Shown: positions 19,901-28,860, counted from the first letter of the stretch. The stretch: DNA of 64,000 nucleotides from Arcicella lustrica (GCF_034930985.1 NZ_JAYGIM010000004.1:186001-250000); one strand, 5' to 3'. Translations and numbers: made by a program. The notes: generated by a model not told the origin, from the letters alone.

Positions 19901-21650
19901 TAATTTTTCCTTGACGCCTACCAATGGAAGTATTGCTACGACAAGTATTCAAGTTCGTTTAAATAGTACGCAAGCAGGTACTTTTAGTGGAAATATTTTG
20001 CATACAAGTACGGATGCTATTAGTAAATCTATCACGGTAAATGGTACTACCCAAACCGACCCACTGCCTGTTTCACAGCGTTTGGCTTTTTGGTCGATGA
20101 TTGTTGCTGATAATGATAGTTCTGCTTTAAGGGCTAAAGGAGTAATCGTTCCAAAACCAATTTTGAAAAGACTTAGCCTTTCCAATAATTCGGTGATTCC
20201 TGCTTATTCAGCATTGCATGGACAAGCTTTTGCTCCTTCAACAGATGGAGGAGGATTATGGACAACTGCTGGAGGAGGTTTTGGAAATAACTTAAACCGT
20301 GGATTATATGAACAATTTGTCATTAAAGCTTCATCGGGTTATGCTGTAAAAGTTGACTCTATCAGTTTAAAAATGGCATTGTATGCTGCTGCTACTGGAA
20401 AATTTGCCATTGTTTATTCTAAAACTGGTTTTAAAACTGATTCTGCTGATGTTTCAGGCGGTTTGATGAGTGGCATACCGATGCCAAATACTGCCAATGG
20501 GGCATTTGCTACGCCAGCATTGCCTGTTTCAGAACCTAGCGAAACGGCTACTTTCTATCAATTAGCCCTAAATGGTGCCAATGGTATCAATCTAGCAACG
20601 GGCGATTCTATTACTATCAGAATGTATTTTAGTACGGGTAGTTCAAGTGCGGGACGATATGCAAAAATTAAGGATCTAAGTATTTTGGGGTCTATCAAAG
20701 ATTTGAATGCCGTGAAACCTGTAGTGCTTAATGTTAGTCAATCGCTCAGTGATTTTACTTTTATGGCTGGGACTAACTCTCCTATCCAAACTTATTCCAT
20801 TACAGGTGAAAACCTGACTCAAGATTTGAGTATTACTGCACCCATTAATTTTGAAATTTCAAAAGATGGGATTACATGGTTTGGTTCAAATACCAGTTTG
20901 AAGTTAACAGCAAGCGCTGGGAAAATTGCCCAAACTACCATTTATGTAAGAGTAAACACTGCTAATGCGGGAAATTACTCTGGAAATATTTCGCATGTTA
21001 CAGAGGGTTTAACTACGATTACTTTAGCTGTAAAAGCAATTTTAACAGCCTCAGCTCCGACGCTTAACATTAGTCAAAATTTACAGGATTTTGTTTATTT
21101 GATTGGCGGTGTTCCTGCGAATACTCAAACTTATAATCTTTCAGGTGATAACTTACTGGGTGAAATTATTCTGACGCCTCCACCTCATTTTGAAATTTCT
21201 TTGGATAATACAACTTGGGTAAATGCGGCTTCTAGTTTAAAACTTACATCTACGTCAGGAAAATTATCCCAAACAAGTATCGCTGTAAGAATGACAGCTA
21301 AACTGATTGGTAATTTTACTGGAAATATTACACATAAGTCTTCGGGCATGAGTGAAAAACTGTTAGTCCTAAAAGGTTCAGTCAGTGCCCCTTTAGCGGT
21401 AGAAGAAGAACCCGTGAATAAAATTTCAATTGGACCGAATCCAGCACAACAATCGTTGAAAGTATCTCACCCAACAGGCAAAGCAAGCTTAAGTATTTTG
21501 GGGACAGGCGGACAAAAAATCCAACAAATTGAAACACAACTCTATTCAACTTTCACCATCGTTAATCTTGAACATTTATCTTCTGGTCAATATTTCATTG
21601 AATACTTGACGGACAAACATCGAGAAGTATTGAAGTTTATCAAAAACTAG
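16923..21650 (+). CDS. Secreted pectate lyase (PL1) - pectin methylesterase (CE8) fusion with T9SS sorting domain
   Basis: A 1575-residue secreted enzyme. Residues 1-30 are a signal peptide. About 33-400 form a PL1-type beta-helix pectate lyase (AEGGGRFAKGGRGG, ITIAGQTAPGQGI, FHHNLLAHHTSRNPRFG). DTDKDGMDDLWE at 446-457 is a calcium-binding thrombospondin-3-like motif that often ends these lyases. About 500-825 is CE8 pectin methylesterase with its catalytic residues: Gln642-Asp643 (GGQDTV), Asp666 (VVDFIFG) and Arg728-Trp730 (GRPW). A fibronectin-III-like module follows (840-930), then three repeats of a 95-residue beta-sandwich (about 936-1043, 1268-1370 and 1382-1487) flanking an unassigned domain (1050-1260). 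A T9SS type A sorting domain ends the protein (1497-1575). The esterase would expose the galacturonate that the lyase needs. Confidence 0.92.
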   Translation: MKTSLRLSKGKKSFFLPVLLLLLFSFTIKAQQLAFPTAEGGGRFAKGGRGGTVYEVTNLNDSGAGSLRDAISQPNRTIIFKVSGEIKLKSRLQIKQNNITIAGQTAPGQGICITGYTVNISASDVIVRYLRCRFGDDNAVDDDAMNSWNHLFENIIVDHCSMSWSIDETGSFYGIRNFTLQWCILSESLFNSKHDKGKHGYGGIWGGANATFHHNLLAHHTSRNPRFGGTRPGYIPYDASEELVDYRNNVLYNWGNINSSYGGEGSRINMVNNYYKPGPATPGNLTVSSSSNKRNRLLNYSNFVVDNGTDTTWGGKFYIDGNVVAGYPDVSADNWTKGVQKDSYARADELIKAARQSVPFATAPLRTQTAEQAYLTVLDSAGAILPRRDAVDARIIRETKNGTATYEGAGYSTVKDAGVTHPSGIIDSPENVGGVPKYGSNTPYKDTDKDGMDDLWETANGLNPNNASDGNTIAPNGYTNLENFLNGINKDTGTGEIAGGSVIIDLMGYDAVVAKDGTGSFKTIQAAIDAAPVNASQAYRIFIKNGKYLEKVSIVANKTFIHLIGESAAKTIISWNDYSGKVNPAGGTFGTSTSATLTIKAADCYLQNLTVENTTGDAPQALAISLEGDRNVAKSCIFLGGQDTVLSNGDGKRQYFKDCYIDGVVDFIFGSAITVFDSCVVYAKDRGDKLAGSYITAANTPTTQTYGYIFRNCILPSNTGVTSYVLGRPWQNDASTADVAKKGNKVVFLNSIYGNKIVKPEGWSTWDTGTNTSIITYAEYKNKRYDGSLADISKRVTWSKQLSDADALAYYDNTKVFGTWNPCATTTDFCTPSKAEIAFVNIKVTKGANLSTPTTFTWNIAWSMKDLRYELYRSTDNKATFSKLTETVSASDTIINFKMTDAAPAAGKTYYYLLKGIKTGLKDYISDTLTVSSVPTITIVGTPKDFIQGLGKASAAQVYSLSAENLADKLMITIPNNFEISANAGKTWMNSSSNFSLTPTNGSIATTSIQVRLNSTQAGTFSGNILHTSTDAISKSITVNGTTQTDPLPVSQRLAFWSMIVADNDSSALRAKGVIVPKPILKRLSLSNNSVIPAYSALHGQAFAPSTDGGGLWTTAGGGFGNNLNRGLYEQFVIKASSGYAVKVDSISLKMALYAAATGKFAIVYSKTGFKTDSADVSGGLMSGIPMPNTANGAFATPALPVSEPSETATFYQLALNGANGINLATGDSITIRMYFSTGSSSAGRYAKIKDLSILGSIKDLNAVKPVVLNVSQSLSDFTFMAGTNSPIQTYSITGENLTQDLSITAPINFEISKDGITWFGSNTSLKLTASAGKIAQTTIYVRVNTANAGNYSGNISHVTEGLTTITLAVKAILTASAPTLNISQNLQDFVYLIGGVPANTQTYNLSGDNLLGEIILTPPPHFEISLDNTTWVNAASSLKLTSTSGKLSQTSIAVRMTAKLIGNFTGNITHKSSGMSEKLLVLKGSVSAPLAVEEEPVNKISIGPNPAQQSLKVSHPTGKASLSILGTGGQKIQQIETQLYSTFTIVNLEHLSSGQYFIEYLTDKHREVLKFIKN

Positions 21651-22293
21651 GTAGTGATTAGCAATTAGAATTACAAACTTCTAATTATCAATTATTTGCA
21701 AAAAATAAAACGTCTCTTAAATTGTATTCATTGCTTAACTATCAGATTAAGAATAGATTTTTAATGATATTTGCTGATTTTAAAAGTAATTGAGATTACT
21801 ACCTATGCTACATGAATGTAACGGTAACCTTCACGGTTACCGTTTCTTATCTCAGCAATTGTCAATCGGTAACCGCAAGGGTTAACAACAGTTTTATCCT
21901 GAGACATAATACCTTAAATTTTTTGAGTAATCAATATTCTCTTGGATTGTCCAAAAAACTACACAATTTCTACACAATTTCCCCAATTTTCACCTTAGCC
22001 TTCTTTCAAGTTCAAAATACTCCTTGGGCATTTAGTTCAGATTTTTCATCACACAATGATGTGAAGGATTAAACCCTCACCAAAAATCAAAATACTGAAA
22101 ATCAACAACTTACAATCATCCATTTCCTTTTATGGCTTCTAACCACTAGGCTTTTCATCAGCCAAGCATAATTCTTTTACATTCATTAAGCAAAACAACA
22201 GATTCAAATTAAGAAATACAGATTAACGAGTAAATATCCAAAAACGCAAAAATTCCAATTCAATCATTCAAATCTTAAACTTTATAATGTCTT
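21651..22293. other. Long intergenic region after the pectin locus
   Basis: About 640 bases. It starts with a small hairpin (around 21665-21692) and holds the strong GTAACC hairpin at 21820-21844. An 86-codon open frame from 21812 begins inside that hairpin and has no protein-like composition, so I do not call it a gene. The last 200 bases are AT-rich and presumably carry the promoter of the DUF4382 gene. Confidence 0.5.
21820..21844 (+). terminator. GTAACC hairpin, candidate terminator of the pectin operon
   Basis: A perfect 10-bp stem (21820-21829 with 21835-21844) and a 5-base loop, followed by a short T-rich stretch. The word GGTAACC returns at about 21871-21884 as a weaker stem. It is 170 bases after the last pectinase gene. 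Confidence 0.5.
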
Positions 22294-23292
22294 ATGAAAA
22301 CTAAAAGAATCCTTATTTATGCTTTAATGGCTTTCGGAATCGCTACTTTACAATGGTCATGCAGCAAAGATGATGAAAATGTAACGCCAGAGGCGACAGA
22401 ACAAGACCCGAACGCTCCAAAAGGACAAGTAAGAATGGGCATTACGGATGCTCCAATTGACAATGCCGAAGTTAATGGTGCTTTTGTTACCATTACAGAA
22501 GTAAGGTTAGACGGAAAAAGATATGATGCTTTCCAAGGACCAAAAACCATTAACATTGCTGAACTGAATAATGGTAATTTCTTTACTTTGGGAGATGGAC
22601 AATTCCAAACTGGTACTTACAGTAAATTGACCTTTATTTTTGACTATGAAAAAGACCAATTTGGCAATGCACCGGGTTGTTACCTTTCAAAAGTTGATGG
22701 TACAAAAAGTAAATTGGTGATTTCTGGTAATGCACGAAATTCATTAGATGTAAATACTAAACCATTTACCATTGCGCAAAATGCAGCAACTGATTTGATG
22801 ATTGATTTCGATTTAAGAAAAGCCATCAAGACATACAATGAGAACTCAAAGAAAAATTACTCATTCGTAACTTATGGCGAGTTGCAATCGTCTTTCAGAG
22901 TTGTTAACAAAACGACTACAGGTACTATTTCAGGACAAATGAGTGGATATAACCAAGCTGTAATGGGTAATGTTGTGGCTTATGTTTATAAAAAAGGCGA
23001 ATTTAACAAAAGCACAGAAGCAAAAGGACAAGGTGATAGTTCTGTAGAATTTAAAAATGCAGTATCAAGTTCAAAAGTGGATGGAAACGGTAATTTCAAA
23101 GTATCGTTCTTAGAAGAAGGTGATTATGAAATTCACTTCGCTTCTTACAAAGCTTCAGGCGATGCTAGTTCATCAGCTACGCTAAACGCTTTCTTGAGCC
23201 TTTCAAGTGCTTTAGATTTGAACAAAATTTCAGTTAAATCAAACACTGATATTAGATTAACTTTAGCTGTGACCGGAGTAGTAGGTTTATAA
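22294..23292 (+). CDS. DUF4382 domain lipoprotein
   Basis: A 332-residue lipoprotein (lipobox SCSKDDEN, Cys23). The DUF4382 domain covers about residues 45-200 and starts with GQVRMGITDAPIDNAEVNGAFVTI, the hallmark phrase of the family; a second beta-sandwich (about 205-330, GTISGQMSGYNQAVMGNVVAYVY) looks like a carboxypeptidase-regulatory-like domain. The function of the family is unknown; surface adhesion or matrix roles are possible. It is a single-gene unit closed by the strong terminator at 23311-23347. Confidence 0.85.
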   Translation: MKTKRILIYALMAFGIATLQWSCSKDDENVTPEATEQDPNAPKGQVRMGITDAPIDNAEVNGAFVTITEVRLDGKRYDAFQGPKTINIAELNNGNFFTLGDGQFQTGTYSKLTFIFDYEKDQFGNAPGCYLSKVDGTKSKLVISGNARNSLDVNTKPFTIAQNAATDLMIDFDLRKAIKTYNENSKKNYSFVTYGELQSSFRVVNKTTTGTISGQMSGYNQAVMGNVVAYVYKKGEFNKSTEAKGQGDSSVEFKNAVSSSKVDGNGNFKVSFLEEGDYEIHFASYKASGDASSSATLNAFLSLSSALDLNKISVKSNTDIRLTLAVTGVVGL

Positions 23293-23310
23293 ATTTCATA
23301 AAGTTTGATA

Positions 23311-23354
23311 AAAACCTCCTTTTGTGGACAATACAAAAGGAGGTTTTATTTTTG
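23311..23354. terminator. Strong bidirectional terminator
   Basis: A perfect 15-bp stem (23311-23325 with 23333-23347) and a 7-base loop, A-rich on the left and T-rich on the right. It separates the plus-strand DUF4382 gene from the convergent minus-strand serine hydrolase. Confidence 0.9.
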
Positions 23355-23381
23355 GTAAGAATCAATAAACCGAAATATTTT

Positions 23382-24446
23382 TTAGATTGATGCCTCAACT
23401 AATTTCCTTAATTCAACATATTTCTCTTGTCGTCTGTCAGATTTTAGGTAAAAGGTCATTAAAAAAGCACAGTACTTTTTGTCATTATTAATCCAAGGAA
23501 AACTACCGAACAATCCTGGACTACTAATTGCACCATTTGTCATAATCCATTCTCCGAATCCATAACCTAATCCACCTGCCTCAGCAGGTGAATGTGCCAC
23601 TTTTACTTCGGCAGTGATTCTATTAACTTGCATTTCAGCAATACTTTTTTCTGAAAGAATCTGCTTCCCATGAAACTGACCTTTGTTTAGAATCATCATC
23701 AAAAAATTCATATAATCGTTGGGTGTACTGTTTGCTCCGCCAGCGGGTAACGCTACTTTAGCTTTGCCAAAATCAGTATTTTTCATGCCTAGTGGAATGG
23801 CAATGCGTTCTGCAAACAAGGTTTCAAAAGATTTTCCACTTATCTTTTCTATTACTGCACCCGCAATTTGTAAACCTGTATTACTGTAACGAAATACTTT
23901 CCCAGCTTGTCCTTCGATTGGATATTGAGCAATTTGTTCGATGGCTTCATCCATACTTTTGATAGCTCTCATTTCTTTCAAATTTTCTCTCAAATCTGGT
24001 GATAAAATTCCGGTTGTATGCGAAAGACACTCTTGTATCGTAATTGCTCCTTTCCCATTTTTAGAAAGTACAGGCAGAAATCTCCCGACGCTATCTGTAA
24101 GTTTTAGTTTACCTTCATCCACAAAAGTCATCACCAATGCAGCACTCAGCCATTTGCCACAACTGGCAATTGGTAGTTTTGAATTAGCAGTAAAATCACT
24201 AAAATCTGCTGTTTTACCTTGGCGGGAAGCAATCAATTTGCCAAGCATTTTTTGCCTATTATTCATCCGATTGACGGCATGGTTATATACTATTTTGCCA
24301 TCTTGATACACCATCAAAATAGCTCGCCCGCCCATTTCATCAACATTGTTTTCAAGCCATTGATTTAGCTTAGCGTACTGTTCTTGTGCAAAAGCATTTC
24401 CTGCTAAACCAAAGAATAACCAAAGCAATAAAATATTCTTTTTCAT
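23382..24446 (-). CDS. Exported serine hydrolase, class C beta-lactamase fold
   Basis: About 354 residues from the ATG at 24446, which gives a clean signal peptide (MKKNILLLWLFFGLAGNAFAQ); the frame also extends to a TTG at 24461. The active-site set of penicillin-binding proteins and class C beta-lactamases is visible: Ser95-x-x-Lys98 (IASCGKW) and Tyr187-Ser-Asn189 (FRYSNTGL). The third motif is less clear near the C-terminal LGYGFGEW. Members hydrolyse esters or D-amino-acid peptides more often than antibiotics, so resistance is not implied. It follows the alpha/beta hydrolase gene with almost no gap, in the same minus-strand operon. Confidence 0.85.
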   Translation of the reverse strand: MKKNILLLWLFFGLAGNAFAQEQYAKLNQWLENNVDEMGGRAILMVYQDGKIVYNHAVNRMNNRQKMLGKLIASRQGKTADFSDFTANSKLPIASCGKWLSAALVMTFVDEGKLKLTDSVGRFLPVLSKNGKGAITIQECLSHTTGILSPDLRENLKEMRAIKSMDEAIEQIAQYPIEGQAGKVFRYSNTGLQIAGAVIEKISGKSFETLFAERIAIPLGMKNTDFGKAKVALPAGGANSTPNDYMNFLMMILNKGQFHGKQILSEKSIAEMQVNRITAEVKVAHSPAEAGGLGYGFGEWIMTNGAISSPGLFGSFPWINNDKKYCAFLMTFYLKSDRRQEKYVELRKLVEASI

Positions 24447-24461
24447 GATTTTGGGAGTCAA

Positions 24462-25502
24462 TCAATTACAATTTAATATTCTTGGGTTTTCAACACTTCC
24501 ACAACGAAACTCGTATTTGCTTTGGTTGTATTTCGGACTGGGGTTATCAGTTACTTCTAAAGCTGTCATTACTTCTCCTTTGTAAATGGGCATTTTTACT
24601 TGCTCCGTAGAACCGTTGCCCAATGCTATATTTTTAGCTGCTTGATTATTATTAAAACTATAGTCTATCAAGGCATCCAACAAACGATAAACGCCATAAT
24701 AATCAAGTGCATCGTAAGCACTTCTGGTGTTTGGCAAATTATGATAAGTATGATAGGTATAACCAGCAATTGTTGAGGGTTTTATATAGATAAAATCCTT
24801 TTCTGTATCGGCAATATTAATATGTTTGAAAATATCAATCGCCATACGATGGTCATTAAAAACATCTTCATCATACACTTGAGTAATCATTTTAGTATTG
24901 GCTGGAAAACTTTGTAATTGTTGTGGCGTAATCTGAAAATTATACCAAGGTGCCATTGTGAATAGGAAACGACCATCTTGTCCCCAACCATTTTCGGTAA
25001 AAGCTTTATAACTTAAACCAATTGAAGCCCCACCGCCAAAGGAATGTCCCATAAAACCAACTTTCTTAGTATCAATAATTTGTGGATAATCTGCAACTGC
25101 TTTACTGAAACCTTGCCACAAAGTATTATAACGTTCATCGATACTTACACCCGTTGTTGGATAAGGGACAAATACTACAACGTATCCTTTCTTGGCTATA
25201 AATTCAAAAAGTCCTCTGTTATATTCTTTTTCTTCTCCGCCATAAGGATGTGAATAAAAAATAGTTGGTCTGGCAGAATTTACTCCATCTGGATAAAAAA
25301 TACTCACGGAAGTACCAGCATACAAGGGATTAGGAAAACTAATTTCTGCTACTTTGTAAGTTCCATCAGCACCATAACCTGATGTTGGGCGTGAAATTGG
25401 TCCTTGCAAATCATCATCAATTGGCTCGGTAACGTTGGTTTCTTCAACTTTTGAACAAGATAATATTACCATCAGGTTGATTAAAAATAGGATTGTTTTC
25501 AT
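24462..25502 (-). CDS. Alpha/beta hydrolase lipoprotein
   Basis: A 346-residue lipoprotein (lipobox ILSC, Cys16) with an alpha/beta hydrolase fold related to dienelactone hydrolase and PAF-acetylhydrolase-like proteins. The nucleophile elbow GHSFGGG puts the catalytic serine at Ser154; the oxyanion-hole strand is PTIFYSHPYGGEEKEY near 79-94. The catalytic Asp and His would be in the DEDVFNDH and TYHTYHNLP stretches near 210-265. The stop codon lies 15 bases before the ATG of the next hydrolase, so the two are co-transcribed. The substrate is unknown. Confidence 0.8.
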   Translation of the reverse strand: MKTILFLINLMVILSCSKVEETNVTEPIDDDLQGPISRPTSGYGADGTYKVAEISFPNPLYAGTSVSIFYPDGVNSARPTIFYSHPYGGEEKEYNRGLFEFIAKKGYVVVFVPYPTTGVSIDERYNTLWQGFSKAVADYPQIIDTKKVGFMGHSFGGGASIGLSYKAFTENGWGQDGRFLFTMAPWYNFQITPQQLQSFPANTKMITQVYDEDVFNDHRMAIDIFKHINIADTEKDFIYIKPSTIAGYTYHTYHNLPNTRSAYDALDYYGVYRLLDALIDYSFNNNQAAKNIALGNGSTEQVKMPIYKGEVMTALEVTDNPSPKYNQSKYEFRCGSVENPRILNCN

Positions 25503-25553
25503 TTTTTTGGATTAATAGAAGAGGTTTTATTGAATAATTTAATTGCTGTAAGC

Positions 25554-25952
25554 TTATTGATTACGCATTTTTTCCTTCATTTTATCTTGTAATTCGCCTT
25601 TAATTACTTCGTATTGCTTGAATTGCTCTTTGCTAAATACTCGTTTAAGTTCAGCTTCTTTTTCATTTTGATTGGATTTTAATTGGCGAAACTTAGCCAA
25701 TTTACCATCGCTACTTTTCATAATTGGTTCGTTTTTCAAGGCATATTTTAGGTTAATATCCTTTACTTTTTGTACTTGAACAGAATCAAGATGAAGTTTT
25801 TCTTTCATCCATTCTGTCTGAAAACTGGCTCTTTCTTCGACTGTACTCCCTTTTAGTTTTCCAGCATTTTGGGCAAATGGCATGTTAGAGATTAGTAAGA
25901 ATAACAGCGTAAATACTGTTAATAAGCTTTTGAAGTTTTTTCTGTTTTTCAT
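25554..25952 (-). CDS. Small exported Spy/CpxP-like helical protein
   Basis: A 132-residue exported protein: a signal peptide to about residue 28 (ISNMPFAQ), then a charged, all-helical part (VEERASFQTEWMKEKLHLDSVQVQKVKDINLKYALKNEP region) that resembles the Spy/CpxP and DUF4890-type periplasmic proteins of Bacteroidota. By family analogy it may be a chaperone or an envelope-stress sensor partner. It is the gene before the alpha/beta hydrolase on the minus strand, 51 bases away, and follows the hydroxylase-family gene. Confidence 0.6.
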   Translation of the reverse strand: MKNRKNFKSLLTVFTLLFLLISNMPFAQNAGKLKGSTVEERASFQTEWMKEKLHLDSVQVQKVKDINLKYALKNEPIMKSSDGKLAKFRQLKSNQNEKEAELKRVFSKEQFKQYEVIKGELQDKMKEKMRNQ

Positions 25953-26018
25953 GATTTTGATAGTTTATTTTAATTGAATGAATTGTGAGTAATTGATTTA
26001 GAGATTAAACATTTTCTA

Positions 26019-26795
26019 CTATTCTACTTTATTTAATTTTATTGTTTTGAAGTAATCTACAAAACCTTGTAATACTAATTTGAAGGGATTATAACTTAAA
26101 AATCCTGTGGTTAAACCGTACTGTACTTTCTCGGTTTCTGGTTGATAAGTACCAAAAAGTCTATCCCAAATAATCAGTACTCCTCCAAAATTTTTATCAA
26201 TATACATGGGGTTACTACCGTGATGCACCCGATGTGAAGAAGGCGTATCTAAAACCTTTTCAACAACTCCCAATTTCCCTACAACTTCGGTATGTAGAAA
26301 GAATTGATAAACAAGATTTAAGGCATAAGTGAGTACGATAAAGTCGGCTGGTAATCCCAACAATGCGGCTGGTACAAAAAACAGTGGACTAACAATTGCC
26401 GAAAACCAATTGAGCCGATAAGCTGCTGTGAGGTTCATTCGCATGGCTGAATGATGTACTTGGTGAAATGCCCAAAGTGGTTTCCAAAGATGTGATGCCC
26501 GATGAAACCAGTAATAAATAAAATCTGTGACGAAAAAAGTCAGCAGAAAAATAATCAACGTGTGTGGCAACGTCGCAAAAGAATGTTCTGCAAAAAAGCT
26601 CAAAGTACTTAGCTGATAACCCGCAAACAAGTATTTTGAAAACTGAAAACCCATGAATATCGTCATATTGGCAAGGGTTTCCTTTAGTTCATAAGCCGCT
26701 TTTTGTTTTTTCCAACTCCAAATAATCTCTGCACTTATCAACAGAAAAATAAATAGAAGTATGTAAATGCGAAAAGGTTCTATTGGATGTTTCAT
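26019..26795 (-). CDS. Fatty-acid hydroxylase / sterol desaturase family membrane enzyme
   Basis: A 258-residue integral membrane protein with about four to six hydrophobic helices and the three histidine boxes of the non-haem di-iron hydroxylases: HRASH at 98-102, HQVHH at 111-115, and HRVHH at 188-192, plus His168. These bind the two irons that activate oxygen for C-H hydroxylation or desaturation of a lipid. The substrate (fatty acid, carotenoid or hopanoid) cannot be decided. The LytTR regulator is encoded 112 bases upstream on the same strand and might control it. Confidence 0.85.
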   Translation of the reverse strand: MKHPIEPFRIYILLFIFLLISAEIIWSWKKQKAAYELKETLANMTIFMGFQFSKYLFAGYQLSTLSFFAEHSFATLPHTLIIFLLTFFVTDFIYYWFHRASHLWKPLWAFHQVHHSAMRMNLTAAYRLNWFSAIVSPLFFVPAALLGLPADFIVLTYALNLVYQFFLHTEVVGKLGVVEKVLDTPSSHRVHHGSNPMYIDKNFGGVLIIWDRLFGTYQPETEKVQYGLTTGFLSYNPFKLVLQGFVDYFKTIKLNKVE

Positions 26796-26907
26796 CTTCT
26801 TAGGATTAAATACGATGTAAATTTGGCTAAGAAAAAGAATACATATTGGCGAAAAACAGGTGAAACTGAAAAACTGAGGGATGAAGTGTTTTAATACCAG
26901 ACTTAGC

Positions 26908-27687
26908 TTAATTATTCATCCAACTTTTAAAGGCTGGGACTCTTGCTTTACTAATCAAGATGTGTTCTGTGGGTTCGGGTTTTACTTTTACAGAAAGGCG
27001 ACCATTGAAGTAAAATTCAATTTCAAGAATAGCCATGCGATTGACAATAAATTGACGATTCGCCCTGAAAAATAATGCTGGGTCGATTTGCTGTTCTAAT
27101 TGCTCCATCGTAAACTCCATGATGTACTGTTTATCATCTAAAGTATGAGCATGTACGATTTCGTTACTGGTATAAAACCAAGCGATTTTAGCCGTTTCCA
27201 AAGGCACTAACTTATCTCGATAATGAACAAGGAAAGATTTTTTATAGGATTTTAGTCCCGCATTTACATTATCCAATAATTGGGCTAACTTTTTCCCGTC
27301 CAATTCCTGTTCAGAAGGTTTTGTTAGGTTTTCAAACTTAGCTAAAGCTTGCTCAATTTCCTGTTCGTCAAATGGTTTCAGGATATAATCAATGCCATTA
27401 TTTTTAAATGCTTGAATGGCGTAATCATTATAGGCGGTCACAAAAATAACTGGACGATTGATGTTTACTTTTTTAAAGATGTCGAACGATAAACCATCCG
27501 CCAACCTGATGTCCATAAAAACTAAATCATAAGATGTTTGATTGTTCTCGAACCAATTCACCGCTTCGCTCACACTTTGAAGTATCGCTAAAATACTGAT
27601 ATTTTCGTTTAGACTTTTCAATACATATTCCAAATTTCGGGCAGTGACGACCTCATCTTCTACCAATACTAAGCGTAATTCTTTCAT
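26908..27687 (-). CDS. LytTR-family response regulator
   Basis: A 259-residue regulator with a receiver domain at 1-120 (acid pocket at Glu10-Asp11, phospho-acceptor Asp59 in FMDIRL, Lys in YILKPF) and a LytTR DNA-binding domain at about 150-257 (FLVHYRDKLVPLETAKIAWFY, FFRANRQFIVNRMAILEIE). It overlaps the upstream sensor kinase gene by 4 bases, so they form one cognate pair. Targets are probably near, for example the hydroxylase gene just downstream, but that is an inference. Confidence 0.9.
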   Translation of the reverse strand: MKELRLVLVEDEVVTARNLEYVLKSLNENISILAILQSVSEAVNWFENNQTSYDLVFMDIRLADGLSFDIFKKVNINRPVIFVTAYNDYAIQAFKNNGIDYILKPFDEQEIEQALAKFENLTKPSEQELDGKKLAQLLDNVNAGLKSYKKSFLVHYRDKLVPLETAKIAWFYTSNEIVHAHTLDDKQYIMEFTMEQLEQQIDPALFFRANRQFIVNRMAILEIEFYFNGRLSVKVKPEPTEHILISKARVPAFKSWMNN

Positions 27688-28706
27688 ATTTTGATAGGCA
27701 ATTTAACGGTAAAGGATTCTTCTGTTTTTTCAATCTCAATGTCAGCATTGAAAAGTAATCTAAAACGCTCATTCAGATTAACCAAACCTATACCAGTACT
27801 ACTTTCGGGCGTTGTTATTTCTTGCAAATTATTACTAACAATTAGCCATTTTTCTTCCGTATAAATGCGAATAGACAAAGGTTTTTCAAGCGTGGCAATA
27901 TTATGTTTGGCTGCATTTTCCAATAAAGGCTGTAAAGATAAATGCGGAATCATTGCTGAGTAAAATGGTTCATCCAGATTGATTGATAGGCTAAAAGCAT
28001 TTTCAAAACGCATTTTGATAAGTTGTTCGTAAGATTTTAGCGAATTAAGTTCTTCTTCCACCGTAACCAAACTTGTTCCAGCACGCACCAAGGCATGACG
28101 AAATACTTTGGAAAGATGAACAATATAAAATTGTGCCAATTTGGGGTTTTCCCTAACGATGCCCGATAAACTACTGAGCGAATTGAATAATAAATGTGGA
28201 TTGAGTTGTTCTTTCAATAACTCCAACTGAGCTTCCAAGTAAAGGCTTTTCAATTGCTCATGTTCATTGTCTTTGCGTTTACTTTCTCGGAGCAATAAAA
28301 TTATCTTAACAATAATGGCAACAAGTAATGTACTCAATCCAAAACGAGCTATATAACCAGCACGCACAACACCATTCAGATGATTTTCAGCAAATAAATA
28401 CGACTGGATCCATGTTCCACTCATAATAGCCAAAAGCACCACAAAAGCATTGAGCAGGTAATACAAACCATATTTCTTTTGCTCACGAATTTGTACAAAA
28501 CTTCGGTAAGGATTTAGATTAAGGTAAAAAAGTAATCCACAAAATGCCAAATTATACAATAATTGGAAACTGTATTCGGCAAAATCAAATTGCCAGTAGC
28601 GAGCAATAATACCTTTCTCCCTCAAAGCCAACAAACGAGTAGCGTTAACAAGCAAGGCAATCAATAGCGAGCTATACCAACATATCCATTTTTCATTTTT
28701 ATCCAT
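27684..28706 (-). CDS. LytS/YehU-type sensor histidine kinase
   Basis: A 340-residue kinase with four to five N-terminal membrane helices (about 10-150), a short coiled coil, then the His_kinase domain with phospho-acceptor His in LKEQLNPHLLFNSLSSLSG (about 175-192) and an HATPase domain (PLLENAAKHN N-box, SSTGIGLVNLNERFRLLF G-box). No extracellular sensor domain is seen, so the signal is probably sensed in the membrane. It partners with the LytTR regulator that overlaps its 3' end. Confidence 0.9.
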   Translation of the reverse strand: MDKNEKWICWYSSLLIALLVNATRLLALREKGIIARYWQFDFAEYSFQLLYNLAFCGLLFYLNLNPYRSFVQIREQKKYGLYYLLNAFVVLLAIMSGTWIQSYLFAENHLNGVVRAGYIARFGLSTLLVAIIVKIILLLRESKRKDNEHEQLKSLYLEAQLELLKEQLNPHLLFNSLSSLSGIVRENPKLAQFYIVHLSKVFRHALVRAGTSLVTVEEELNSLKSYEQLIKMRFENAFSLSINLDEPFYSAMIPHLSLQPLLENAAKHNIATLEKPLSIRIYTEEKWLIVSNNLQEITTPESSTGIGLVNLNERFRLLFNADIEIEKTEESFTVKLPIKI

Positions 28707-28860
28707 GATTTAAATTACTAAAAAAATTCAACTGAATAAGTTTAGAAATTGGTTGAAGCTGAAAAAATAGGGGGTGAAGTGTTTGAGTTGAAAGATAAAA
28801 TATTTCATCTACTATTATTTACTATTGATGAGGGAGTGTTTTTAACATAGCTATTGATAT

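Noticed and set aside
21812..22072. An 86-codon open frame after the pectin locus.
   Set aside because: It begins inside the GTAACC hairpin, has no recognisable domain or signal, and shows low-complexity composition; most likely a chance frame.
23382..24446. Antibiotic resistance beta-lactamase.
   Set aside because: The SxxK and YSN motifs are shared by esterases and peptidases of the same fold; nothing points to antibiotic use, so no resistance claim is made.
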